DNA of 64,000 nt from assembly GCF_000807255.1 (NCBI RefSeq), contig NZ_CP009268.1:836384-900383 (forward strand), written 5' to 3'. The position numbers and the translations under genes are program-made. Shown here piece by piece: positions 43,971 through 53,206 of the stretch (its first letter is position 1; every line of letters starts with the position of its first letter). Source of the stretch: Clostridium pasteurianum DSM 525 = ATCC 6013. Lineage in GTDB: Bacteria; Bacillota; Clostridia; Clostridiales; Clostridiaceae. Below the pieces are notes generated by a model. It ran no database searches. It saw only the letters and a program-made list of their open reading frames with translations, and was not told where the DNA came from.

Positions 43971-43997
43971 AGGCAGCTCCTTTCATTTAATAGATTT

Positions 43998-44492
43998 TTA
44001 GTGTTGCTCTGCAGCATTAACTTTTCTCTTTTTGCTTTTATATTGTGCTTCTGCAAAAATGTCTTCGGTATTTTCCTTTATATCGTATACACCTTCTATT
44101 GTCTTGTCAGCTACAGTATAAATTCCAGTCAGAGTTCCTACTGCTAATTTTCTAAGAGGGCTTCCTATTAAAGATTTTAAGGAATGACTTCTTCTAGAGT
44201 GATCGCGTCTTCCATCCTCTGAATTAAAATTTGTATTATCCAGTTTTTCAAGTATGCTTCCAATATTTTTGTTGATATTTTCAAAGTCTGAATGCATAGT
44301 TTTTATGCTTTCTTCCATATTGACTTTAATACCTTCCAGTGATTTTATTTCTCTATTTAAGTTCTCATATTTTTCTTCAAGGGATCTTAAGCTGTCTTCG
44401 TATTGAGATGCATTTTTTATTGTGCTATTTTCTTCTATTGTATTTTTACTAGTAATATTTTTATCCTGTTTGTTTTCATTAAAGGTATCCAT
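43998..44492 (-). CDS. Coiled-coil protein, first gene of the ATPase operon
   Basis: A 164-aa protein starting at ATG 44492 with GGAGG upstream. Residues 30-90 form a clear coiled coil (SLRSLEEKYENLNREIKSLE and on). A Ser/Arg/His linker follows, then a moderately hydrophobic amphipathic segment (RKLAVGTLTGIYTVADKTIEGVYD) that could lie on a membrane. No family recognised. It heads the minus-strand set that leads into the P-type ATPase. Confidence 0.65.
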   Translation of the reverse strand: MDTFNENKQDKNITSKNTIEENSTIKNASQYEDSLRSLEEKYENLNREIKSLEGIKVNMEESIKTMHSDFENINKNIGSILEKLDNTNFNSEDGRRDHSRRSHSLKSLIGSPLRKLAVGTLTGIYTVADKTIEGVYDIKENTEDIFAEAQYKSKKRKVNAAEQH

Positions 44493-44524
44493 ATATATCC
44501 TCCATTTAAGTATAATTAAAATTT

Positions 44525-44864
44525 AACTTGACTAACTTGGCGTAAGTCTCCCACGCACTCTGCACAGCTCTCGCACCAAATTGAAATTTGGGTTCTCTGC
44601 TTGCACGCTGTACAGCGAATCACACCAAATACAAAATAAATTTTGTTTTGTCTGCTTGCACGCTGTGAAAGTGATTCGCACCAAATTGAAATTTGGGCTC
44701 TCTACTTGCACTCTGCGAAAGCGATTCACACAAAATCAAAAAGAAGATTTGGGTTCTCTGCTTTTCTTCAAGTAGGAGTTCAACGCCAAGTAAGCAATGC
44801 ATTTGCAGTTCTAAAATTCAGATAGGGTAAAAGAATTCCCACCTGAATTAAGAACTTGCTTCAA
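44525..44864 (+). repeat. Expandable-arm structured repeat, copy D (about four inserted subunits)
   Basis: Longest copy, in the same orientation as A-C. Between the fixed 5' (ACTTGGCGTAAGTCTCCC) and 3' (GGAGTTCAACGCCAAGT) blocks lie about four subunits of 49-56 nt. Each starts GCACNCTGNN, contains a CCAAATT/AATTTGG-type stem and ends TCTNCTT. It sits between the divergent ATPase units. Confidence 0.88.
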
Positions 44865-45022
44865 TAGTATTAGAAAATAGTATTTACCGTAAATATAAAT
44901 TTAATACATAGAATCAAAAAATAATATTTAATTACAATAAGAATATTTTTTATAAATTTTGATAAGCTAAAAGGAAATACTTAAGTGGGATATATTATTT
45001 TAAAATTAAAAGGATGATGAGG

Positions 45023-47989
45023 ATGAGTCAAAGCACTGCGGTTAGAATTGACTATAAAAACAAAGTGAGAAGGAGAGAGAATAGACTCTATAAAAGGATA
45101 AGAGTACCGCTAACTTATATCTATAAAAACAGACAAAATGCTCAGCAGATAGAAATATTATTGAGCAGAAAACATGGAATTCAGCTTGTAAGGGCAAATC
45201 CAATAAATTCAAAAGTACTGGTGGTTTATGATGAGTGGATAATGGATGAAGATAGTATAATAAATTTATTGAAAAGGATTGTAGAAGAATTAAAATTAAA
45301 AAAAGATAAATTTAATAGGAAATCAACTGATAATTACAATGAAGAAGTAGCTCTTGCCATAGCACCAGAATTTCAGGATGATGAAGATGACAAGCACAGA
45401 TGGTATGCTATGGATATGAAAAATATAAAAATTCTTTTAAAGACAGATTATGAAAGGGGAATATCCGATAAATCTGCAAAATCAAGACTCAGAAGTTATG
45501 GATTCAATGTTATTTCAGAAAAAAAGAAGGAGTCTCTATTTAAAAGATTTATAAGCGACTTAAATGATACCTCTGTTAAGCTTCTATTGGGAGTAGGTAC
45601 AATTTCATTTTTTCTGGGTCAGATCATAGATGGAGCGGTAATATTTGGTATGGTATTTTTAGAAACTTTAATTGGAATGGCACATCAGAACAAAGCGGAA
45701 AAATCCATAGGTTCTCTAAAAAATATGATTGTACATAGAGCTTCAGTTATTAGAAATGGAAGTGAAATGCAGGTTGAAACAAAAAAATTAGTCCCTGGAG
45801 ATATTATATGTCTAGAAGCTGGAGATAAAGTTCCGGCAGATGCCAGAATAATTAAGTGTAATTTTTTGAGAGTAAACGAAGCTTCTCTTACTGGAGAATC
45901 GGCAGCAATATCTAAAGGAATAGGTATTTGTGAGAAAAATACGGAGCTGGGAAGCAGAAATAACATGTTGTATATGGGAACAAATATAGTTTCAGGAAAT
46001 GCTGTTGCAGTAATTGTAGAAACTGGAATGAAAACAGAAATAGGAAATATTGCTGCTATGCTGCAAAGTATAGGAATAGATGAAAGTCCCATGCAGATAA
46101 AGATGAAAAATTTTACTCGAAAATTAACTAAAATATGTATCATAGTCTGTATTGGGGCAAGTGCAATGGGGCTTTTATTAGGGAGAAGTTTAGCTCAGAT
46201 TTTAAATTTATCTGTTAGTTTAGCTGTAGGTGCTCTGCCGGAAAGTCTGCCAGCTCTAGTTACTATTGCTATGGGATTAAGTGTTCAAAGACTTTCAATT
46301 AAAAATACAGTAGTGAGAAAAATGAATGCAGTAGAGGCTTTGGGGTCTGCCAATGTAATATGCTGTGATAAAACTGGAACTCTTACATTAAATGAAATGA
46401 CTATAAAAAAGATGTACTGTGATAAAGCCTTATATAAAATGACAGGTATAGGATATGAGCCAAAGGGAGAAATAGAACTTCTAGAAGGAGAACCCAATAA
46501 AAATGTTTCTAGAGATGAATTGCTAAGAGCAGGAATACTATGCAGTAATACAAAACTTGTACAAAGGGACAATCAATGGCAGGTTCAAGGCGATCCTACG
46601 GAGGGAGCTCTTTTAACAGCTGCTGAAAAATGCAATATTAAAGAGGAGATTGTGAAAAGTGAATTTGAAAGAATAAGGGAAATTCCCTTTGACAGCTGCA
46701 GACGATATATGACGGTTGTAGTTAAAAATAAAAGTCAAATAAAAGCCTACTGTAAAGGTGCCTTTAGCAAAATCATGGATAAATGCAGTATGATATATGA
46801 AGATGGAGAAATGAGATTATTTACAAAAGCTGACAGAGAAAAGCTGTCATCAATTCAAAAGGATATGACTGGAGAAGGTTTAAGAGTACTTTCCTTTGCA
46901 TATAAAAATTTAAAAAGCGAAAGAGATGATATCAATGGCAATTTTACCTTTATGGGCTTAGTTGCCATGGAGGATTCTCCTAGACTTGAAGTAAAAAATT
47001 CTATAGAAAAATGCCATAAGGCAGGTATAAAAGTTGTGATGATAACTGGAGATAATAAGGATACAGCTTCTTCAATAGGAGAACAGCTTGGACTATTAAA
47101 TGGAGGATTGGTTATTACTGGAAATGAACTTGAAGATATGAGTGATAAAGAACTGGATTCTAAGGTTGGGAATATAGAAATATTTGCAAGAACATCTCCG
47201 GAGCAGAAATTTAGAATTGTAAAATCCTTTAAAAGATGCGGCTATGTGGTGGCCATGACAGGAGATGGAGTAAATGATGCGCCTGCCATAAAGGAGGCCA
47301 ACATAGGCATTGCTATGGGCAATAATGGAAGCGATGTGGCAAAGGATGTGGCAGATATAACTTTAATAGATGATAATTTTTCTAGTATAGTAAGGGCAAT
47401 TGAAGAGGGAAGAGCAGTATCCAATAATGTTAGAAATACTACTAGATATCTTCTAGCAGGCAGTGTGGGAGAATTAATAGCCATAGGCGTTTGCTCATTT
47501 ACAGGAGGAATACTTCCCTTAATAGCAATTCAGGTACTTTGGACCAATATAGTCTCTGAAAGTATACTTGGAGTCTCTCTTGCCATTGAAGCAGCTACTG
47601 GAGAGGAAATGAAATGTCCTCCTGCTAAAAAGAGTACAGAGCTCATTGACAGAAATTTAAGTTCAAAAATTATAAAAAGGGGTATGGGAATAGGTGTTAC
47701 CAGTGTAGCACTTTTCAAAGGATATAATATGCTTGGACTGGGAGTTCAAAAGGCAAGAACTATGGCTTTCAGCAATTTGATTTTGACCCAGGTGGTAAAT
47801 GTATATGATTGTAAAAATAATAAAAAGATAACGGATAATATATATATGACCTATGCTACAGCTAGCTCTGTAGCATTACTTGGAGCTATAATATATGTGC
47901 CATTTTTTGCTTCTATTTTTAAAACAGTGCCTCTTGGAATTGTGGATGCAGGAATACTGGCAACTTCTGTTTCAGCCAGTAGAATTTGA
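45023..47989 (+). CDS. Large P-type ATPase with divergent N-terminal domain and unusual ion-site helices
   Basis: A 988-aa ATPase. ATG 45023 is preferred to 45014 because AAAAGG is then nine bases upstream. Residues about 20-100 form an HMA_2-like domain. After it comes a P2-type layout: cation_ATPase_N (about 125-195), TGES actuator loop (ASLTGESAAIS), DKTGT with Asp449, KGA in the N domain, TGDN and GDGVNDAPAI. The M4 motif is ALPESLPA, where Ca2+ pumps have PEGLP. M6 reads WTNIVSESILGVSLA, where SERCA-like pumps have the ion-binding D of TDGLPA. All catalytic residues are present, but the transported ion is unlikely to be ordinary Ca2+. It is divergent from the other ATPase operon, across repeat copy D. 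Confidence 0.88.
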   Translation: MSQSTAVRIDYKNKVRRRENRLYKRIRVPLTYIYKNRQNAQQIEILLSRKHGIQLVRANPINSKVLVVYDEWIMDEDSIINLLKRIVEELKLKKDKFNRKSTDNYNEEVALAIAPEFQDDEDDKHRWYAMDMKNIKILLKTDYERGISDKSAKSRLRSYGFNVISEKKKESLFKRFISDLNDTSVKLLLGVGTISFFLGQIIDGAVIFGMVFLETLIGMAHQNKAEKSIGSLKNMIVHRASVIRNGSEMQVETKKLVPGDIICLEAGDKVPADARIIKCNFLRVNEASLTGESAAISKGIGICEKNTELGSRNNMLYMGTNIVSGNAVAVIVETGMKTEIGNIAAMLQSIGIDESPMQIKMKNFTRKLTKICIIVCIGASAMGLLLGRSLAQILNLSVSLAVGALPESLPALVTIAMGLSVQRLSIKNTVVRKMNAVEALGSANVICCDKTGTLTLNEMTIKKMYCDKALYKMTGIGYEPKGEIELLEGEPNKNVSRDELLRAGILCSNTKLVQRDNQWQVQGDPTEGALLTAAEKCNIKEEIVKSEFERIREIPFDSCRRYMTVVVKNKSQIKAYCKGAFSKIMDKCSMIYEDGEMRLFTKADREKLSSIQKDMTGEGLRVLSFAYKNLKSERDDINGNFTFMGLVAMEDSPRLEVKNSIEKCHKAGIKVVMITGDNKDTASSIGEQLGLLNGGLVITGNELEDMSDKELDSKVGNIEIFARTSPEQKFRIVKSFKRCGYVVAMTGDGVNDAPAIKEANIGIAMGNNGSDVAKDVADITLIDDNFSSIVRAIEEGRAVSNNVRNTTRYLLAGSVGELIAIGVCSFTGGILPLIAIQVLWTNIVSESILGVSLAIEAATGEEMKCPPAKKSTELIDRNLSSKIIKRGMGIGVTSVALFKGYNMLGLGVQKARTMAFSNLILTQVVNVYDCKNNKKITDNIYMTYATASSVALLGAIIYVPFFASIFKTVPLGIVDAGILATSVSASRI

Positions 47990-48097
47990 TAGGTTATTAA
48001 TTGAATAAATGTTCTTAGTTTTGATCAGCATGCAATAAAGATAAGGTGTATTTCAAAGAAAATAGATATTAATTAAATTTTAATATTATAATAACTA

Positions 48098-48146
48098 AAA
48101 GACTGTATAACAATTTATATATATGGATTGTTATACAGTCTTTATT
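48098..48146. terminator. Terminator between convergent genes
   Basis: Arms AAGACTGTATAACAAT and ATTGTTATACAGTCTT, with T-rich flanks on both strands. Confidence 0.85.
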
Positions 48147-48217
48147 TAGCTAAAAAGCATCTACTATATATGTAGATAAAGAATGATTAAAATATAGAAT
48201 TTACTGCAATATGCAGA

Positions 48218-48727
48218 TTATTCTTTTATAAGTACCTTTTGAATTTCAGCTATATATAATGTATGATAGTCTTTATCAGGATACCATTTTTCATCTAAAT
48301 CAGTTTCAACGAAGAATTCAGGTTTAAATTCTTGAGCATATAATTTTTTGCATATAACTACCAGATTAGCTTCTTCAAAATATGGTGTAGCATCTGAATG
48401 TTCAACAGTTAAATTGGATTTTGTCACCTTGTCTTCATCTCTTCCGGATACAGTTCCAAGATAAGTAAGCTTATCTTTAAAACTTTTGTCTAGAAAGGAT
48501 AGAGAAAAAGTACTGGAGTTATCTACAAATTCTTTAGTATAACGTTGAGGTCTTAGAACTATGTGAGCTACATTTTTGCCCCACATAACACCAAAACCAC
48601 CCCAGGATGCAGTCATGGTATTTACTTTGTTATCCTTTTGTGCAGTAATAAGAGTCCAATCCTTACCTATAATTTGAAAGGTATTTTTGTTTAATTCTTC
48701 AGGTTTAATTTCTACAAATTTACTCAT
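48218..48727 (-). CDS. Flavin reductase-like FMN-binding protein
   Basis: A 169-aa protein of the flavin reductase-like (FMN-binding split barrel) family. Marks are WTLITAQKDNKVNTMTASWGGFGVMWG, VLRPQRYTKEF and FSLSFLDKSFKDKLTYLGTVSGRD, typical of the short clostridial members. They bind FMN and reduce flavin or other acceptors; the partner is unknown. AGGAGG lies before the ATG. It is monocistronic. Confidence 0.9.
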   Translation of the reverse strand: MSKFVEIKPEELNKNTFQIIGKDWTLITAQKDNKVNTMTASWGGFGVMWGKNVAHIVLRPQRYTKEFVDNSSTFSLSFLDKSFKDKLTYLGTVSGRDEDKVTKSNLTVEHSDATPYFEEANLVVICKKLYAQEFKPEFFVETDLDEKWYPDKDYHTLYIAEIQKVLIKE

Positions 48728-48886
48728 TATAAAAACCTCCTTTATATTTCAAGTTTTATATTTAGATGTTAAATTAAGTTTTTTAGGCTATATGAAAATA
48801 TTAACACAAAAACACTGATAAAATCTAGTATCTATTATAATAATATATAATACCAATGTGAATAATATATTTTTTCTGTAATCTAT

Positions 48887-49834
48887 CTATATAATAAGCT
48901 CAAAGCTTCTTAGTATAAATATAAAGAAGGTAAGGGTAAAGGCGGATAATAAAGTTGTCATTACAATAATACTGGAGGTTAAAATTCCATCATTGTTCAT
49001 ATTCTTTGCCATAATGTAGCAGCTTACTGTAGTTGGAGAACCAAGCATAATAATTAGAGCAACAAGTTTTTGATCTCTAAAGCCTAAATACACCGCTATA
49101 GGCAGAAATATAGCAGCTTGAAGCTCCAGTTTCAGGCAGGAAGCCACTAGAGTAGGCTTTATTTTTGCCAGGGCCTTTCTTCCTTGAAAGCCAGCTCCAA
49201 TGGTAACCAGTGCCAAAGGGGATGCCATCACTGAAAAGCTTTTTAAGGTTTTATCAATCATTGGAGGAAAGTTAATACTTAACAAGGATATTAACATACC
49301 CAGTAAAATTCCAATAATGATTGGATTCTTTATAATATTTATAAAGGCATTTTTTATGTTAGCATTTCCCTCAGTAGAATTTTTACCTTCAAAGGTAAGT
49401 ACAATAACAGAATATATGTTATAAAGGGGAACGGCTCCAATAATCATCATAGGTGCCATGCCAGCAGTGCCATAGATGTTTTGAACGAAGGCGATACCGA
49501 GAATGGCGGCACTTCCGCGAAAGGATGCTTGTACAAAAGCTCCTTTCATATAGGAATCTTTCATAAATTTCTTAGTAAAGAACCAGATTGACCAAAAACA
49601 AATTGATGTAACTATGGCACAGAACAATATGTATTTTCCATCAAAGTTCTTAATTATATTGGTTGCTCCTATGTCGGTACATAATAGCAAGGGTAAAGTA
49701 ACCTTAAAGTTAAATTTATTTGCCACTTCTACGAAATTGTCATTAAGCATGCCTATTCGCTTTAGTACATATCCTACTACAATTACAAAAAATATGGGCA
49801 TAGTTGCATTTAAACTGTATATTAAACTATCCAT
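48887..49834 (-). CDS. AEC-family (auxin efflux carrier-like) transporter
   Basis: A 315-aa membrane protein with about ten helices in two repeats of five. The N-terminus MPIFFVIVVGYVLKRIGMLND and NKFNFKVTLPLLL, and the second-half GSPTTVSCYIMAKNMN, match the AEC/Mem_trans family. Bacterial members carry malate, malonate or other organic anions; the substrate is not fixed. There is no adjacent metabolic gene. Confidence 0.9.
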   Translation of the reverse strand: MDSLIYSLNATMPIFFVIVVGYVLKRIGMLNDNFVEVANKFNFKVTLPLLLCTDIGATNIIKNFDGKYILFCAIVTSICFWSIWFFTKKFMKDSYMKGAFVQASFRGSAAILGIAFVQNIYGTAGMAPMMIIGAVPLYNIYSVIVLTFEGKNSTEGNANIKNAFINIIKNPIIIGILLGMLISLLSINFPPMIDKTLKSFSVMASPLALVTIGAGFQGRKALAKIKPTLVASCLKLELQAAIFLPIAVYLGFRDQKLVALIIMLGSPTTVSCYIMAKNMNNDGILTSSIIVMTTLLSAFTLTFFIFILRSFELII

Positions 49835-50000
49835 TTTAAAATTTCACCTTTCTTAAATGTAAATTATTTTAATTACATTATAATAGAAACTCTAGAATAT
49901 ACAAATTATCATTTGTTTTAATTGATAATCATTTTTTCACAGACAATGCTGTGAGAAAATATTTTCCATGTAATTTTTATTTGTAGTTACTATAAAAAAT

Positions 50001-50049
50001 AAGGTATATACCTAGTGTTGTTTTACATACACTAGGTATATACCTTTAT
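50001..50049. terminator. Terminator downstream of the YhgE/Pip gene side
   Basis: Perfect arms AAGGTATATACCTAGTGT and ACACTAGGTATATACCTT. It lies about 125 bp beyond the YhgE/Pip stop; the 49835-50174 gap holds nothing else apart from the AEC gene promoter. Confidence 0.7.
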
Positions 50050-50174
50050 TGAGTATACAGATATCTAATTTTCTAAATAAATATTCTTAAATAAAATAAT
50101 TTGTAGACTTTGTTTCAAAAATATAAAATTTATGTTTCAAGTTGGATATCTATATTTAATTATTGAACATTATT

Positions 50175-52868
50175 TTATGCTACTGATTTATTCTTATTGG
50201 ACTCCATAACTTCATGGAGTTTTGATACCTTATCCTTAAATATCATGGATAGTGTAAAGAATACTATAAATACAGCTAGTAAAAATAAAATATCTTTACC
50301 TAGTACATTGTAGTTTATTCCATTTATGATTTCTCTAAGTGCGGATACCACATAAGTAAAAGGCATAAATGGAGATATAACTCTATAGAACTTAGGTGAA
50401 AGCTCTATTGGAAAAGTACCTGCAGAGGAAGCTAACTGAAGTACAAGGATTATTATTGCAATTAACCTTCCTACATCCTTTAGTAAGAATATGAGACACT
50501 GCATTAAGGCTATAAATACCCAGGAGGTAAAGATGTTAAATAGATAGAGGGCGAGTACATTGCTTGGTCTTATGCCTATTATCATTACCACTGTGCTTAC
50601 ACAAACTGCCTGAAGTGTTCCTACTAAAATATAAACAATGTATTTTCCAAGTACAATGGATTTCCCTCTTGCTTTTATGGACTTTTCTACAGTATCAGGT
50701 ATTACAAAGAACATCAGCAGTGCACCTACCCATATGGATATAGGTATAAAATAAGGTGCTAATGCAGTACCATAGGTTTCATCTGCAAATAGATGTTGTG
50801 TTTCTACATTTACAGGCTGAGATACAAAATTACCCATAGCTGTGCTGGAATTTTTAAGATTATTATTAAGTTTATTTGAGCCATCTGAAAGTTCATCAGT
50901 AAGTTCTTTAGAGCCATCATAAACTTTGTTGTTTCCATCATTTATTTTCATAACACCATTATAAACCTGATTGTTTCCATCATTCAATTTCACCATAGCG
51001 GTGTAAAGCTTGTTAGCTCCGTCACTTAGGGCACTGGCACCATTGTAAAGTTTATTATTTCCGTCATCTAAATTACTTATGCCATCATAAAGTTTTCCTG
51101 CACCAGATGCAAGAGCTGGTGTACCAGAAACTAAGGTGTTTAATCCATTATTTATACCTATAGAACCATTGTAAAGAGCATCAGTTCCAGCATTTAAATT
51201 TACGGCACCATTATAAAGCTGAGTGTTTCCAGAGTCTAATTTGGCAGATCCATTATAAAGATTAGAAATTGCAGTAGACAATTCAGGAACAACTTTTGTG
51301 TTTAAAGTATTAGTACCTTCAGATATTTGTTTCATGCCCGTTAAAAGGTTGTCACTATTTTCATTATTTAAAGCATAATTAATAGTTTTTAGACCTGAGG
51401 AAAGATTATTTTCTCCAGATGAAACATTTTTATAAATTTTTTCTGCATTTGCAGCTAAACCTGAGTCTCCATTAACAGCTGAATTAAGAGCGGATAATGA
51501 GGTTTTTAAACCTGCGTTTGAGTTTACCGCAGTATTAAGTGATTTGGCTCCAGAATTAAGAACATTACTTACAGTAGTTATTTGCTCCATTAATTGCTGT
51601 TTTTCTTCAGCACTGGTATCTGGTGAATTATATTTTTTAAGTAAGCTGTTTAGAGTTTCTGTTCCTGTGGACATATTATTTACAGAAGCAGAAAGGCTGG
51701 AATCACCTTGAGATACTGCATTGTTTATAGCACTTAAATTTTTTCCCAAAGTTTTTGAACCAGAGCTTATACCACCAAGAGCAGAAACTAAGCTAGGCGC
51801 ATTTTCACTGCCCACATTTACTGCGTTGTTAACCTGTTCTACTCCTTTGGCAACTTTTGTTAGGCTGTCTAACTCTTGCTGTGATCCATCTGCTAACTTT
51901 TTAATATTCTTTTGTAAATCCGGAGTATTGCTATTTAATGTATTTAGCCCGTCTTTAAGCTGACCACTTCCATTTTTAGCATCACTTAGTCCATTTTTTA
52001 ATTGATCTGTTCCTGATTTCGCATTAGCTAAACCACTGCTTAATTTATTGGAACCTTTAGATAATGTGTCTACTCCAGATTGAACCTGGAGAATTTTATC
52101 ATTTAATTTCCATGAGCCGTCTTTAAGCTGATTAGTTCCATCTTTAGCACTAGCTAATTTATCCCTAATAAGAGCATTTCCATCCCTAGCACTGGCTAGA
52201 CCAGTTTTAATTTGATTACTGCCATTCTGTAAAGCTGGAACAGCGCTTACAAGTTTTCCACTTCCATCTTTTAAATTTGCAATACCGTCAGTTATTTTAC
52301 CGCTTCCATCAGAAGCTTGTGTCATACCATCTTTAACATCATACAAATTATCAAAAGTAACTTTTGTATATTCCTTTACGAGACTTTTGGTAATCTTTTC
52401 ATCAAGATTTGTCTTTATACTTGAAGCAATTTTTACAGCTATATAGTTTTTCTTTGGATTATCTTTAAATATGATATCTGGTTTTTGTGGAGTTCCATTT
52501 TTAGCACTAAGAGCTTTTTGTGAAAAGTCTTCTGGAATTATTACTTCTCCATAATATTTTTTACCCGTTAATCCACTATCAGCTTCTTGTTCGGAGACAA
52601 ATCTCCAGCCCACATCTTTGTTGGTCTTTAATTCATCTACTAAATCCCTACCATAGTTTACAGATTTACTATCATTATTAGTACCTTTATCTAAATTTAC
52701 TACAGCTACAGGTAAATCCTGTATGTTGCCATAAGGATCCCAAAATGAAGACAGATAAAAGAGACTATAGAATATGGGAGTAATTATTATGGCAATTACA
52801 GAAACAGTAATAAATCTGTTTTTCAGTATTCTTTTTATATCTTGAGCTGTAACTTTTAAAAAATTCAA
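50175..52868 (-). CDS. YhgE/Pip-family membrane protein
   Basis: An 897-aa protein with a TTG start. One N-terminal helix (residues 18-40) and about five C-terminal helices (about 700-880, ABC2-membrane-like with WVGALLMFFVIPD) enclose a long extracellular part. That part is built from dozens of short repeats of the LxDGxxxLxxG type (NDGNNQVYNGVMKINDGNNK and similar), predicted as a long helical rod. The YhgE/Pip family includes phage infection proteins and ESX/type VII-associated EsaA-like proteins. No ESX genes are visible nearby. A TetR-type operator overlaps its promoter, so it is probably induced by a small molecule. Confidence 0.92.
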   Translation of the reverse strand: MNFLKVTAQDIKRILKNRFITVSVIAIIITPIFYSLFYLSSFWDPYGNIQDLPVAVVNLDKGTNNDSKSVNYGRDLVDELKTNKDVGWRFVSEQEADSGLTGKKYYGEVIIPEDFSQKALSAKNGTPQKPDIIFKDNPKKNYIAVKIASSIKTNLDEKITKSLVKEYTKVTFDNLYDVKDGMTQASDGSGKITDGIANLKDGSGKLVSAVPALQNGSNQIKTGLASARDGNALIRDKLASAKDGTNQLKDGSWKLNDKILQVQSGVDTLSKGSNKLSSGLANAKSGTDQLKNGLSDAKNGSGQLKDGLNTLNSNTPDLQKNIKKLADGSQQELDSLTKVAKGVEQVNNAVNVGSENAPSLVSALGGISSGSKTLGKNLSAINNAVSQGDSSLSASVNNMSTGTETLNSLLKKYNSPDTSAEEKQQLMEQITTVSNVLNSGAKSLNTAVNSNAGLKTSLSALNSAVNGDSGLAANAEKIYKNVSSGENNLSSGLKTINYALNNENSDNLLTGMKQISEGTNTLNTKVVPELSTAISNLYNGSAKLDSGNTQLYNGAVNLNAGTDALYNGSIGINNGLNTLVSGTPALASGAGKLYDGISNLDDGNNKLYNGASALSDGANKLYTAMVKLNDGNNQVYNGVMKINDGNNKVYDGSKELTDELSDGSNKLNNNLKNSSTAMGNFVSQPVNVETQHLFADETYGTALAPYFIPISIWVGALLMFFVIPDTVEKSIKARGKSIVLGKYIVYILVGTLQAVCVSTVVMIIGIRPSNVLALYLFNIFTSWVFIALMQCLIFLLKDVGRLIAIIILVLQLASSAGTFPIELSPKFYRVISPFMPFTYVVSALREIINGINYNVLGKDILFLLAVFIVFFTLSMIFKDKVSKLHEVMESNKNKSVA

Positions 52869-52918
52869 ATCATATACCCCCTTTAAGATTGCAAATTGTT
52901 AGATGGATATAAATTTGT

Positions 52919-52965
52919 ACTGACTGGTCAGATATAGTTATAACTCTTTTTTGATTTAATGTCAA
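52919..52965 (-). promoter_or_regulatory. Promoter with TetR-type operator for the YhgE/Pip gene
   Basis: On the minus strand TTGACA (52965-52960), a 17-nt spacer and TATAAC (52942-52937) form a near-consensus promoter. Right at the expected start site lies the dyad TGACTGGTCA (52921-52930), the TGAC..GTCA pattern bound by many TetR regulators. No tetR gene is in the window. Confidence 0.75.
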
Positions 52966-53206
52966 TGTGTGAAAACGTGATTATGAAAAATAAATATATT
53001 CTGTATTACTTATCATGATATTCACCGCCATGGAGCTGTTTCTTTTAATAATTTGTTAATAATAGATACTTTGATATAATGTACTAATTATCGGTTGATA
53101 ATTCAAGGACAATATCGTACTATTTAATATGGCATGGTTTAGATTAATAATTATTAGAAAATAGTACAAGTACATTAAAAAAATATAGAAATGGAGGAAT
53201 TTAAAT

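Noticed and set aside
44532-44825. Short overlapping frames on both strands inside repeat copy D
   Set aside because: They are created by the open, unbiased repeat subunits; the region is explained as a structured repeat.
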